A model generated the notes under the pieces. That model made no database searches. It was not told where the DNA came from and saw only the letters and a list, made by a program, of their open reading frames with translations. This document shows positions 8,273 through 15,900 of a stretch of DNA of 54,054 bases, in pieces. The DNA comes from a virus. Each line of letters opens with the position of its first letter. The first letter of the stretch is position 1. The position numbers and the translations under genes were made by a program. The stretch spans positions 1-54,054 of IMG/VR virus record IMGVR_UViG_3300047300_000614. One strand, 5' to 3'.

Positions 8273-8656
8273 ATGCCAAACAATATGTTTATCATCTCTT
8301 CTAAATGGGGAGAACTTGATAGTTTTCGTTTAATACCTATCAACACAGACTGTCCTTTTGCTGAATGTATCTATGATCCATCTCAAGGTATCTTAGCAGT
8401 TATCTCAAAAGAGAAGAGACAAAAGTATCACTTCTTACCTCGTCTTGATGACCGTGGAAAGATTATTCCAGTAAAAAGAAAAGCAGGTGATCCTGAAGAG
8501 TTTACTCCTTTTGCTGAAGAGAGACGTTTAATGGAAACATCTTACGAGTATTATATTGATAATGCTGATGAGATATTAGACTTTGTTGACTTAATGCGTA
8601 GTAAAGATCAACCGGTAACTATTGATTACAAAGGTATGATTAAGAAAGACAAATAG
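8273..8656 (+). CDS. Unknown phage protein (127 aa)
   Basis: No family recognised. It begins MPNNMFIISSKWGELDSF, followed by DCPFAECIYDPSQGILAVIS and RQKYHFLPRLDDRGK, suggesting a compact alpha/beta fold, and ends in a basic tail (MIKKDK). The leader ttgtaaaaaaccaaccaacctt is A-rich. It is the last gene before the terminator at 8678, and stops at TAG. Confidence 0.7.
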   Translation: MPNNMFIISSKWGELDSFRLIPINTDCPFAECIYDPSQGILAVISKEKRQKYHFLPRLDDRGKIIPVKRKAGDPEEFTPFAEERRLMETSYEYYIDNADEILDFVDLMRSKDQPVTIDYKGMIKKDK

Positions 8657-8677
8657 TTTGATTTGATTAATTACACT

Positions 8678-8708
8678 AATGGGAGAGGTAGTACTTCTCC
8701 CATTTTTT
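8678..8708 (+). terminator. Rho-independent terminator upstream of the DNA polymerase gene
   Basis: AATGGGAGA (8678-8686) pairs with TCTCCCATT (8696-8704), a 9-bp stem that may extend inward by a few pairs, followed by a T run at 8703-8708. It separates the first part of the operon from the DNA polymerase gene, so expression there is either partial read-through or starts from an unseen promoter within the next 40 bases. Confidence 0.85.
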
Positions 8709-8751
8709 ATGCAAACAAAGACGGGGGAACAGCTTAACTGAACGTTGCATA
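8708..8751 (+). promoter_or_regulatory. Polymerase leader with inverted repeat and 10-codon ORF
   Basis: TATGCAA (8708-8714) and TTGCATA (8745-8751) form a 7-bp inverted repeat whose right arm ends on the A of the polymerase ATG. Between them ATG at 8709 opens a 10-codon frame (MQTKTGEQLN) that stops at 8741, nine bases before the polymerase start. Either could control translation of the polymerase; chance is also possible with arms this short. Confidence 0.3.
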
Positions 8752-10697
8752 TGAAAACTAAAGCCCACTGGGTGATGGACTACGAAACAATCTGTAATTG
8801 TTTTATGGCAGTCTTTATTCACTACAAAAATGATAAGGTACGTAAGTACTTTGTTGTATCAGAGTTTAGAGATGACTTTGATGCCTTTGTTGAGTTTTTA
8901 AAACAAAACGTTAAACAAAAAGAATATCATATCTCATATAATGGTCTTGGCTTTGATAGTCAGATCACTCAGTACATCCTTGACAATCACCAGAACTGGA
9001 AAGGTCACTCACCTTTAGTTATCGCTCGTATCATTTATAGTTATGCTCAGTCTGTAATCAATAAGCAAATCTCAAAAGAGATGCTTGATTACGCTCCGTA
9101 TAAGCTTGACATCAAACAGATTGACGTGTTCAAACTTAATCACTGGGATAATCCGGCAAAGATGAGCAGTCTTAAGTGGATTCAGTATAGTATGGATTGG
9201 CAAAGTGTACTTGAGATGCCTCATGAACACAATGTACCTATTGATTCTGAAGAGACTCAGAGAATGGTTCTTGAGTATTGCGTTAATGACGTTGAGAGTA
9301 CGCGTAACATCATGCAGTTAAGTAAAGAACAGATCAACTTACGACTTACTTTAAGTCAAGAGTATGGTATTGATTTGCTATCTGCATCTGAGCCACGTAT
9401 ATCAAAAGAGTTGTTTGCTTATTTCTTGACAAAGAAGTTAGGTATAGACAAGCGTGATCTTAAGAAACTAAGAACTCCAAGACAATCTATTATACTAGAA
9501 GACTGTATCTTACCCTATATACATTTTAAGACACCTGAGTTTAATAACTTGCTTAACTTCTTTAAGAGTAAAGTAGTTGTTGAAACAAAAGGTGCTTTAG
9601 ACTATAAGGTAACATATAAAGGTGTTGATAGTTATTATGGTCTTGGTGGTATTCATGGTGCAGCAAAAGCTGGTATCTATGAAGCAAAACCAGGATGGAC
9701 TATTATGTCAAGTGACGTAACATCATTCTATCCTAACCTAGCTATTAGAAATGGGTTTGCTCCTGCACATTTACCAAAGAAAGAGTTCTTAGAATTGTAT
9801 GAGTGGTTCTTTGAAGAAAGAAAGAAGATACCGAAATCAGATCCAAAGAACTATGTATACAAGATTATCTTAAACTCTACCTATGGTTTGTCTAATGACG
9901 AGAATAGTTTCTTGTATGATCCTCAGATGACAATGCAGATTACTGTTAATGGCCAGTTACAGTTGTCAATGTTGTATGAGATGTTAGCTGAAGCTATCCC
10001 GGATTGTCAACCATTAATGCAAAACACAGACGGTCTTGAGATGATGATACCTGAAAAGTATGTTGATATCTACATGATGGTCTGTGAAGAGTGGGAGAAA
10101 AGAACTAATCTTCAGCTTGAGCATGATGAGTACAAGAAGATGATTATTGGCGATGTAAATAACTACATTGCTGTGTACAAGAAAGAAGGCAAAACACCAA
10201 AGTGTAAAGGTCGTTTTGAGTGGGAAGATCTTAGCAAAAAGAAAGCAGCACTACTACATAAGAACAAAAGCTTCTTAGTTATACCAAAAGGTATCTATGA
10301 GTACTTTGTTAATGGAGTTAATCCTGAAATTTTTGTTAAGAATCACACAAACTTCTTTGACTTCTGTGGAGGCAGTAAATCAAAAGGGTCTTGGTTCTTT
10401 GAAAAGTATAGTTATGTTGATGGTCAAGAGAAAGTTGAAAGGCTTCAGAAGATTATCAGATACTATGTTAGTCAAAAAGGATCAAAGATCATAAAGAAAG
10501 AACCTGCATCCGGAAGAGCAATACAAGTGCTTGCTGATAGATGGTTGTTAACTGAGATGAACTATGTTGAGACAGATCAACAAGTTCCTCAAGATGTAAA
10601 CTATCAGTTCTATATTGATGCAATAAACAAAGAGATAGAAAACATCTCGAACATAAAAGCGTCTAATACAGGACAGCTTGAATTATTCAGTTTTTAA
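8751..10697 (+). CDS. Family B DNA polymerase with 3'-5' exonuclease
   Basis: Phage replicative polymerase of 648 aa. Exonuclease motifs: ExoI MDYET (D10, E12), ExoII NGLGFD (~64-69) and ExoIII EYCVND (Y176, D180). A GLGGIHGA segment near 297-304 corresponds to the YxGG-type linker. Polymerase motif A is SSDVTSFYPNL (D322), motif B is KIILNSTYG (~371-379), and motif C is MQNTDGLEMM (424-432), where the usual DTD is NTD, leaving D427. The length is short for family B (cellular enzymes ~800-1000). The ATG at 8751 is preferred over a TTG at 8745. It follows a terminator and leads the nucleotide-metabolism genes. Confidence 0.88.
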   Translation: MKTKAHWVMDYETICNCFMAVFIHYKNDKVRKYFVVSEFRDDFDAFVEFLKQNVKQKEYHISYNGLGFDSQITQYILDNHQNWKGHSPLVIARIIYSYAQSVINKQISKEMLDYAPYKLDIKQIDVFKLNHWDNPAKMSSLKWIQYSMDWQSVLEMPHEHNVPIDSEETQRMVLEYCVNDVESTRNIMQLSKEQINLRLTLSQEYGIDLLSASEPRISKELFAYFLTKKLGIDKRDLKKLRTPRQSIILEDCILPYIHFKTPEFNNLLNFFKSKVVVETKGALDYKVTYKGVDSYYGLGGIHGAAKAGIYEAKPGWTIMSSDVTSFYPNLAIRNGFAPAHLPKKEFLELYEWFFEERKKIPKSDPKNYVYKIILNSTYGLSNDENSFLYDPQMTMQITVNGQLQLSMLYEMLAEAIPDCQPLMQNTDGLEMMIPEKYVDIYMMVCEEWEKRTNLQLEHDEYKKMIIGDVNNYIAVYKKEGKTPKCKGRFEWEDLSKKKAALLHKNKSFLVIPKGIYEYFVNGVNPEIFVKNHTNFFDFCGGSKSKGSWFFEKYSYVDGQEKVERLQKIIRYYVSQKGSKIIKKEPASGRAIQVLADRWLLTEMNYVETDQQVPQDVNYQFYIDAINKEIENISNIKASNTGQLELFSF

Positions 10698-10706
10698 TAA
10701 CAGATT

Positions 10707-11126
10707 ATGGCAAAAGTAAGTTTTGACTTTGATCATACGTTGTCTAATCCACATGTCCAGGAGTTTGCAAAAGAGCTTCTGGACAATGGACATGACGTAT
10801 GGGTAGTAACAACCCGGTACGATGTAAATCATTTACATAAGTATGCAATGGATTATCCACCAACAATGGATGATCTCTGGGAAGTAGTTGACACACTAGG
10901 TATACCAAGATGGAAGGTTAGGTTTACTAACATGGAATGGAAGTATACGTATCTATGTGATACTGAGTTTGCTTTTCACTTAGACGATAACGAGCATGAA
11001 ATAAGACGTGCTATGTATAACAAGTGTAAAGTACCTATGATACAAGTTCATAGTAGTGCATTTAAAAATAAGTGTTTACGTTTAATCAATAAATATGAAA
11101 GTAAAGTTAAAAAAGCTGCATGCTGA
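10707..11126 (+). CDS. HAD-family phosphatase, possible deoxynucleotidase
   Basis: A small HAD-fold hydrolase. Motif I is FDFDHTL (D7 nucleophile, D9 general acid, T11), motif II WVVTTRY lies near residues 33-39, and the acidic motif HLDDNEHE is near 92-99. Only 139 aa long, it has almost no cap domain. Position between the DNA polymerase and dUTPase suggests a nucleotide or 5'-end phosphatase, but the substrate cannot be read from sequence. It overlaps the dUTPase start by 32 bases. Confidence 0.75.
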   Translation: MAKVSFDFDHTLSNPHVQEFAKELLDNGHDVWVVTTRYDVNHLHKYAMDYPPTMDDLWEVVDTLGIPRWKVRFTNMEWKYTYLCDTEFAFHLDDNEHEIRRAMYNKCKVPMIQVHSSAFKNKCLRLINKYESKVKKAAC

Positions 11127-11526
11127 TGCTGTAGCACCGAAGTTTGGAAAGCCAGGTGATGCTGGTGCAGATCTTGTAGCTACGTCTATTCAATGGAGAA
11201 CTCCATCACAAATAGTATATGGTACAGGAATTGCTGTTGAGATACCAGAAGGGATGGTGGGACTTGTGTTTCCACGTTCTTCTATACGCAACTATGACTT
11301 AGAAATGAGTAACTCTGTTGGAGTAATTGATTCAGGTTATAGAGGAGAAGTTATGGTAACGTTTAATGTTAATCATCTTGATCCTAGTTTTGCTTCAAAG
11401 TATGAAGTAGGTGAACGTATTGCTCAGTTAATTATTATGCCTGTACCATTAATTGAGTACATGATAGTAGATGAGTTATCTGAAACTGAACGTGGAGCCG
11501 GCGGTCATGGTTCAACAGGACAATAA
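11095..11526 (+). CDS. dut: dUTP diphosphatase (trimeric dUTPase)
   Basis: Hydrolyses dUTP to dUMP and pyrophosphate, keeping uracil out of phage DNA and supplying the dTMP precursor. All five family motifs are present: GDAGADL (~21-27), PRSSIRNYDL (~60-69), GVIDSGYRGEV (~77-87), GERIAQLIIMP (~104-114) and the glycine-rich C-terminal ERGAGGHGSTG. At 143 aa it has the normal length for a homotrimeric dUTPase. It overlaps the HAD gene by 32 bases, and the dNMP kinase lies ~450 bases downstream in the same operon. Confidence 0.95.
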   Translation: MKVKLKKLHADAVAPKFGKPGDAGADLVATSIQWRTPSQIVYGTGIAVEIPEGMVGLVFPRSSIRNYDLEMSNSVGVIDSGYRGEVMVTFNVNHLDPSFASKYEVGERIAQLIIMPVPLIEYMIVDELSETERGAGGHGSTGQ

Positions 11527-11537
11527 TAAATACAGAT

Positions 11538-11987
11538 ATGTCAGAAAGTAAATTAAAAACTTGCTTATATTTAGACGATGTACGTACTCCAATAGAGAAT
11601 AAACCAGGATATGAGCCTTGGGTAATTGTACGTAACTATGATCAGTTTGTTGATCATGTTAAAGAAAATGGTATACCAGACTTTATATCTTTCGATCATG
11701 ATTTGGGTAAAGAGCATATGAATGATTACTATGCTCAAGTATTACAACAAGGATACCAAGACCCTAAGTACGATGAATATAAAGAGAAGACTGGTTTACA
11801 TTGTGCTATGTGGTTAGTTGACTATTGTATTGATAACAATGTTGTACCAAAGACTTGTGCAGTGCATAGTCACAACCCTGTTGGCTCAGTTAATATTCAG
11901 AGTTGCATTAATAGTTACAAGAAACACTTAGGACTTACACAAGATTGTTATCTTGGACGAGTTCCTTTTAAAGTAACAGAAGAATGA
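11538..11987 (+). CDS. Cyclic-phosphate-type receiver domain protein
   Basis: The motifs LYLDDVRTP (~11-19), DFISFDHDLG (~49-58) and VHSHNPVGSVNI (~113-124) match the stand-alone receiver-like family proposed, on comparative grounds, to process cyclic phosphates on nucleotides or RNA ends (cREC/cPPR). It has the acidic pocket of a receiver domain but no output domain. Length is 149 aa. It lies between dUTPase and dNMP kinase, with a 4-base overlap (ATGA) with the latter. It could act in RNA repair or in destroying a cyclic nucleotide defence signal; both are inference. Confidence 0.75.
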   Translation: MSESKLKTCLYLDDVRTPIENKPGYEPWVIVRNYDQFVDHVKENGIPDFISFDHDLGKEHMNDYYAQVLQQGYQDPKYDEYKEKTGLHCAMWLVDYCIDNNVVPKTCAVHSHNPVGSVNIQSCINSYKKHLGLTQDCYLGRVPFKVTEE

Positions 11988-12658
11988 AAAGAAACTTAAT
12001 AGGTATATCTGGCAAGATTGGCTCCGGGAAAGACACTGTTGGCTCAATCATACAGTACTTAACATCAGAGGCTTATACTGTTAGAGATCGTTCGTATCAA
12101 AGCTTTCTACGAGGTCATCAGAATCCAGATACTTTTGGTCATTACTATTACTCACCATGGAAGATTAAGAAGTTTGCTTATAAACTCAAAGAGATTGCTA
12201 GTATACTAACTGGTATAAACATTATGAACTTTGAGGATCAAGAGTTTAAGAAGACTGATTTGCCTCATGAGTGGGATACTTGGTATCCAAACTTAGATAG
12301 ACCTGAGCCAATGACTGTAAGAACTCTGTTACAAAGAATTGGTACAGACTGTATGAGAGATTGTCTACATAAGAATGTATGGGTTAATGCTTTATTTGCA
12401 AAGTTTAGACCTAACGTTGCTGGTGAAGACTTCCCATCTCATTGGCTTGTAACAGATTGTCGCTTTCCAAATGAAGCAGTAGCAATAAAAGAACGTAATG
12501 GTATTCTTATAAGAGTCACTCGTCCTGGAGAAGATCCTGGAACACATGAGAGTGAGACTGCTTTAGATAACTGGGACTTTGATATTGTTATTGAGAATGA
12601 TGGATCTATTGAAGATCTTATAGAAAAAGTAAAGACACAGCTTGCAGATATAATATAA
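11984..12658 (+). CDS. Deoxynucleoside monophosphate kinase (T4 gp1-like)
   Basis: Phosphorylates dNMPs to dNDPs for phage DNA synthesis. The P-loop GKIGSGKDT is at residues 10-18; LLQRIGTDCMRD (~118-129), VTDCRFPNEA (~154-163) and IRVTRPGED (~174-182) fit the phage dNMP kinase family, including the DxR-type base-binding segment. At 224 aa it has normal length for the group. It overlaps the receiver-domain gene by 4 bases and is followed by a host-like promoter and a terminator. Confidence 0.85.
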   Translation: MKRNLIGISGKIGSGKDTVGSIIQYLTSEAYTVRDRSYQSFLRGHQNPDTFGHYYYSPWKIKKFAYKLKEIASILTGINIMNFEDQEFKKTDLPHEWDTWYPNLDRPEPMTVRTLLQRIGTDCMRDCLHKNVWVNALFAKFRPNVAGEDFPSHWLVTDCRFPNEAVAIKERNGILIRVTRPGEDPGTHESETALDNWDFDIVIENDGSIEDLIEKVKTQLADII

Positions 12659-12671
12659 ACTATTATATTTG
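12641..12671 (+). promoter_or_regulatory. Bacteroidota-type promoter (TTG-N19-TATATTTG)
   Basis: TTG at 12642-12644, exactly 19 bases, then TATATTTG at 12664-12671, matching the Bacteroidota housekeeping form TTG-N19-21-TAnnTTTG. The -33 part lies inside the end of the dNMP kinase gene. Transcription would start near 12678, only ~27 bases before the hairpin at 12705. Confidence 0.5.
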
Positions 12672-12677
12672 TATATC

Positions 12678-12745
12678 ATTTTGTGTGTTACTGTGTAGTT
12701 CGGTTGCTGCCTACCTTCCAAACGGAGAAAGGCAGCATTTTTTTT
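12678..12745 (+). ncRNA. Candidate ~68-nt small RNA ending in a strong terminator
   Basis: A promoter-like site (12641-12671) is followed at once by ~27 bases and then a complete terminator, with no start codon leading to a real ORF. This is the usual architecture of a short independent RNA, although it could equally be the leader and attenuator of the 67-aa gene or a plain operon terminator with a chance promoter. Confidence 0.3.
12705..12745 (+). terminator. Strong Rho-independent terminator
   Basis: TGCTGCCT (12705-12712) pairs with AGGCAGCA (12730-12737); inside, TTCC and GGAG/GGAA-like bases may extend pairing. It is followed by eight T residues (12738-12745). It ends the nucleotide-metabolism part of the + operon. 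Confidence 0.9.
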
Positions 12746-12764
12746 CACCTTTAAGCATAACACC

Positions 12765-12968
12765 ATGTTCGAAATAACAATAGACTTCTTTCCCCAGTAT
12801 CGTGCTTTGATTGGATTAGACCTTCATCGATATAAAGGTTTAGTTCACGACTCTAATACAGATCAAGCTCATCCAAGAGTTATTACTGACGTACGATTAG
12901 GTATAGGAATACTAACTCTTGAACTAATGCATTACGGAAAACCGTTAGACGAAAAATGGGGAGATTAA
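12765..12968 (+). CDS. Unknown small protein, last + strand gene (67 aa)
   Basis: The protein begins MFEITIDFFPQYRALIGLDL and later has HPRVITDVRLGIGILTLELM; it appears alpha/beta with no membrane segment or known motif. It lies after the strong terminator, so it needs read-through or the promoter at 12641. Its TAA stop (12966-12968) is the loop of the shared convergent terminator. Confidence 0.6.
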   Translation: MFEITIDFFPQYRALIGLDLHRYKGLVHDSNTDQAHPRVITDVRLGIGILTLELMHYGKPLDEKWGD

Positions 12969-12981
12969 TCCCCATTTTTTA
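12952..12981. terminator. Bidirectional terminator overlapping two convergent stop codons
   Basis: AAAAATGGGGA (12952-12962) and TCCCCATTTTT (12969-12979) form a perfect 11-bp stem with loop GATTAA. T runs stand on the + side, and the A run provides a U run for the - transcript. The + gene's TAA (12966-12968) is in the loop and the - gene's stop (12979-12981) is at the base. Confidence 0.9.
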
Positions 12982-15900
12982 TTGTATCCTGATATCCCAC
13001 TCTTTTCTGAAGTCATCATCAGCAATCGCTGTCATCATCATAAGCTCTTTTGTTACCGGCATAATCTTACCAAAGTATTTCAAAGGCTTAGCACTCTTCA
13101 TGTGTTCATCACTTCCTGTACCAAAACCATATATCTGCTCTGTAGTATGAGTAAATAAGTTGATTACATCAATACCTAGATTAACAATAGGGAATGGAGC
13201 ATTGATTAAGTTTGTAAACTCAAGTGGGTTGTAGTAGAATGCAAACTCGTTATAGTATTTAGACATTGCTCTTGACATGTACTTACGAATACCAGTATAC
13301 TTTTCATCATCGTCATCTCCTGGTTTTAGTGCATGTACTAAGCCGTATGCTGCAAGAAGAATCATAATCTCTCTAATAGCACTTCTAACGTTACCAATAT
13401 ACATGTCAACATATTCACCTTCAGTAATATCAAACTCTTGACCTAACTCATAAGCTTTTGCTTTTTCTTCTTGGTATCTGATTCGTGCTGCATCAACCAT
13501 ACTTTGATTACCAGCAAAAGGCATGAACCCTTTTACTAGTTGACCAATACGTTTTGAGAAAAGCTCAGTAACTAATAAAGATACTTTACCTTGTTGGTAT
13601 AGATCTAAATCATCGTCTTTGTATAGTTCACCAAAACGTTCTTTAAACATCTGAGGAATCCATGAACGGAACTGCATTAAAGCCATACCTAATGAAGTAG
13701 TTCTAATAAGGTTAATATCATCATTAGTACTGTTACCAAGTATAATCTTTGTTGCTTTCTTTACTGCAGCTTTAAATTCTTCTGCTGCTTTTGTTCCTGG
13801 TTCTAATCCCGGAGTTAATAGCTCGTCTCCTTTAACTTCAGAGATAGCATAGATACTTCTAGTTTCTTTTAGCTTACCAACTTTTTCATCTATCTCCCTT
13901 TCAACAGCTTTACGTTCTGCTTCAGTTGGATAAGTAGTATAGAAGTTAGCATAGTCATATTGACTCTTAACATGCTGCATAATGTTTACTAACTTACCTG
14001 TATCATCAAGCATGTAGTTCATCATCATCACAAGACCGATAGGATGCTGAACACCTTTATCAGCTATTCTTTGCATGAAATACATCTTATCGACAGTAAT
14101 GTTAGCCATTACCTTTGAAACAGATAACTTATCTAGTTTATTACGCTTTGTATCTTCAAGTAACAACTCAAAGTGACTTAGTAAGGCCCATGCCTTTTTA
14201 TCATTCTTTGATAATGTATACATTGAAGATGTCCAATCTTTTGTATTAAATAATACTTTCTTTGAACCAAGTAAGAATGCGTTACCAGAACCACCAACAA
14301 ACTGTGCTGATGCTGATAATGGGTTTAATGCTAAAGTCTTTAAACTAAAGAAGCCAAGTAAAAACTCAAGAGTCTTTGCTAATGATATTGTTTTACCAAA
14401 GATTGTAAACTTAACATCGTACTGTTCTCCTGAACGTTTGTTATACAAATAGTAGTTTAAGAAGTCATCAAGCAAGTCAGCATTACGCTCATTGCCCTTT
14501 ATTTTTTCAATCTCACCATTTGCTTTACGTTTAACTTCATTAAACATGTTTGTTAGTAAACTATCTTTTGAACGCTCAACTGCAGATAATACTAAGGCAT
14601 CATCTTCAATAGATTGCATCGCTTCATAAGAATACATATGAGCTCCCCAAATACCAAATACTTTAAATAAGTCAACTGATTTCTTTGAGTAATCACTTGT
14701 ACCATCTTCTAATACAGTAGCTATATCTCTTGTATAAAATACTGGTATACGATTAAGTACCTCTCCTGATACCGGATCTGTATCTGGGAAATATTCTGAT
14801 CCACTATCAACTGCTAGATTCTCAAAGAATCCTGCATTTGAGAACATATCTTTAAAGTTACCAAAGCTAAGTTGATCTAACTTACCCTTATAGATATTAG
14901 GAATAAAGTTAGGGCTAAACTTATCAAGCATACCAACTTCTTCAGCTTTTGATACCAAGCTTCTAAAATATTTGTATGCTTCATATGCTGGTTCGTTACC
15001 TGCTTTTGTTAGTTCTTTCCAACCAGCAGTCTCCCACTTATCTTTTGGTTTAACAAACTTGTTATCTTCATTAAAGTATCCGTCTAACTTTGAGCTATTG
15101 TTATTAACCCATCGTTCAAACATTGCTTTTGTTTTCTCATGATTAGCGTTTGCATCAGAATCAACAACTAGATCTTCATAGTATGCTTTCTTACGAGCTT
15201 TCTCAGCTTCATAAGCTTGTTGATCAAAAGTTGTATTTTCTTCAAACCACTTCTTGTTTCTGTTTCTAATAGCTTGTTCTTTCTCACTATAATACTTTGC
15301 TTCATAACGAGCTAAGAACTTACCGTTCCACTTACCTTTCTCATTAAAGCCTAACATAATGTTAAAAAGATTCTCACCTTTCAAACCTTTGCTATCTCCC
15401 CACTTTATTAAGTTCTCTCTTAGAGTAATCATCTTAGCATTCATAAGATCAAACTTAACATCTCTCTTGCTCTGGGCTTCTCTAATAAGTTTGTAGAATG
15501 TTTTAACAGCTTTTGTTGGTTGAGTACTCATTGAGTTAAACATACCAGCAAAGAAACCGACTTTCTTCTCTTCAGCTAAAAGATTAGTAATACCATTACG
15601 TTCAGCAAGATCAGTTGCAATCTTTGCCATCTCAGCTTCAATATCTTTAAGCGTACTGTTTGCTGCAACGGTCATGTTATTATATGACTGCTCAAGTTCT
15701 AATATAAGTTGTAATCCTTCTTCATCTCCTTCATCTTCTCTATCTAATAACATCTCAGTAAAGGTACTTTTTAGTATACCTGATGTTGACGCAAATACTT
15801 CAAGAACATCTTTTGCTTTTCTGATATCTGCAGATGTTAGACGACCTTCTCTTACAAGATAGTTATATCGATCAATCTCAAGGAAACCAAGATCAATAAA

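Noticed and set aside
8709-8741. 10-codon leader frame before the polymerase
   Set aside because: Too short to call a gene; kept only as a possible regulatory element.
12672-12764. tRNA-like sequence (GTTCGGTTGCTGCC) after the dNMP kinase gene
   Set aside because: No cloverleaf can be drawn; the bases form the terminator stem instead.
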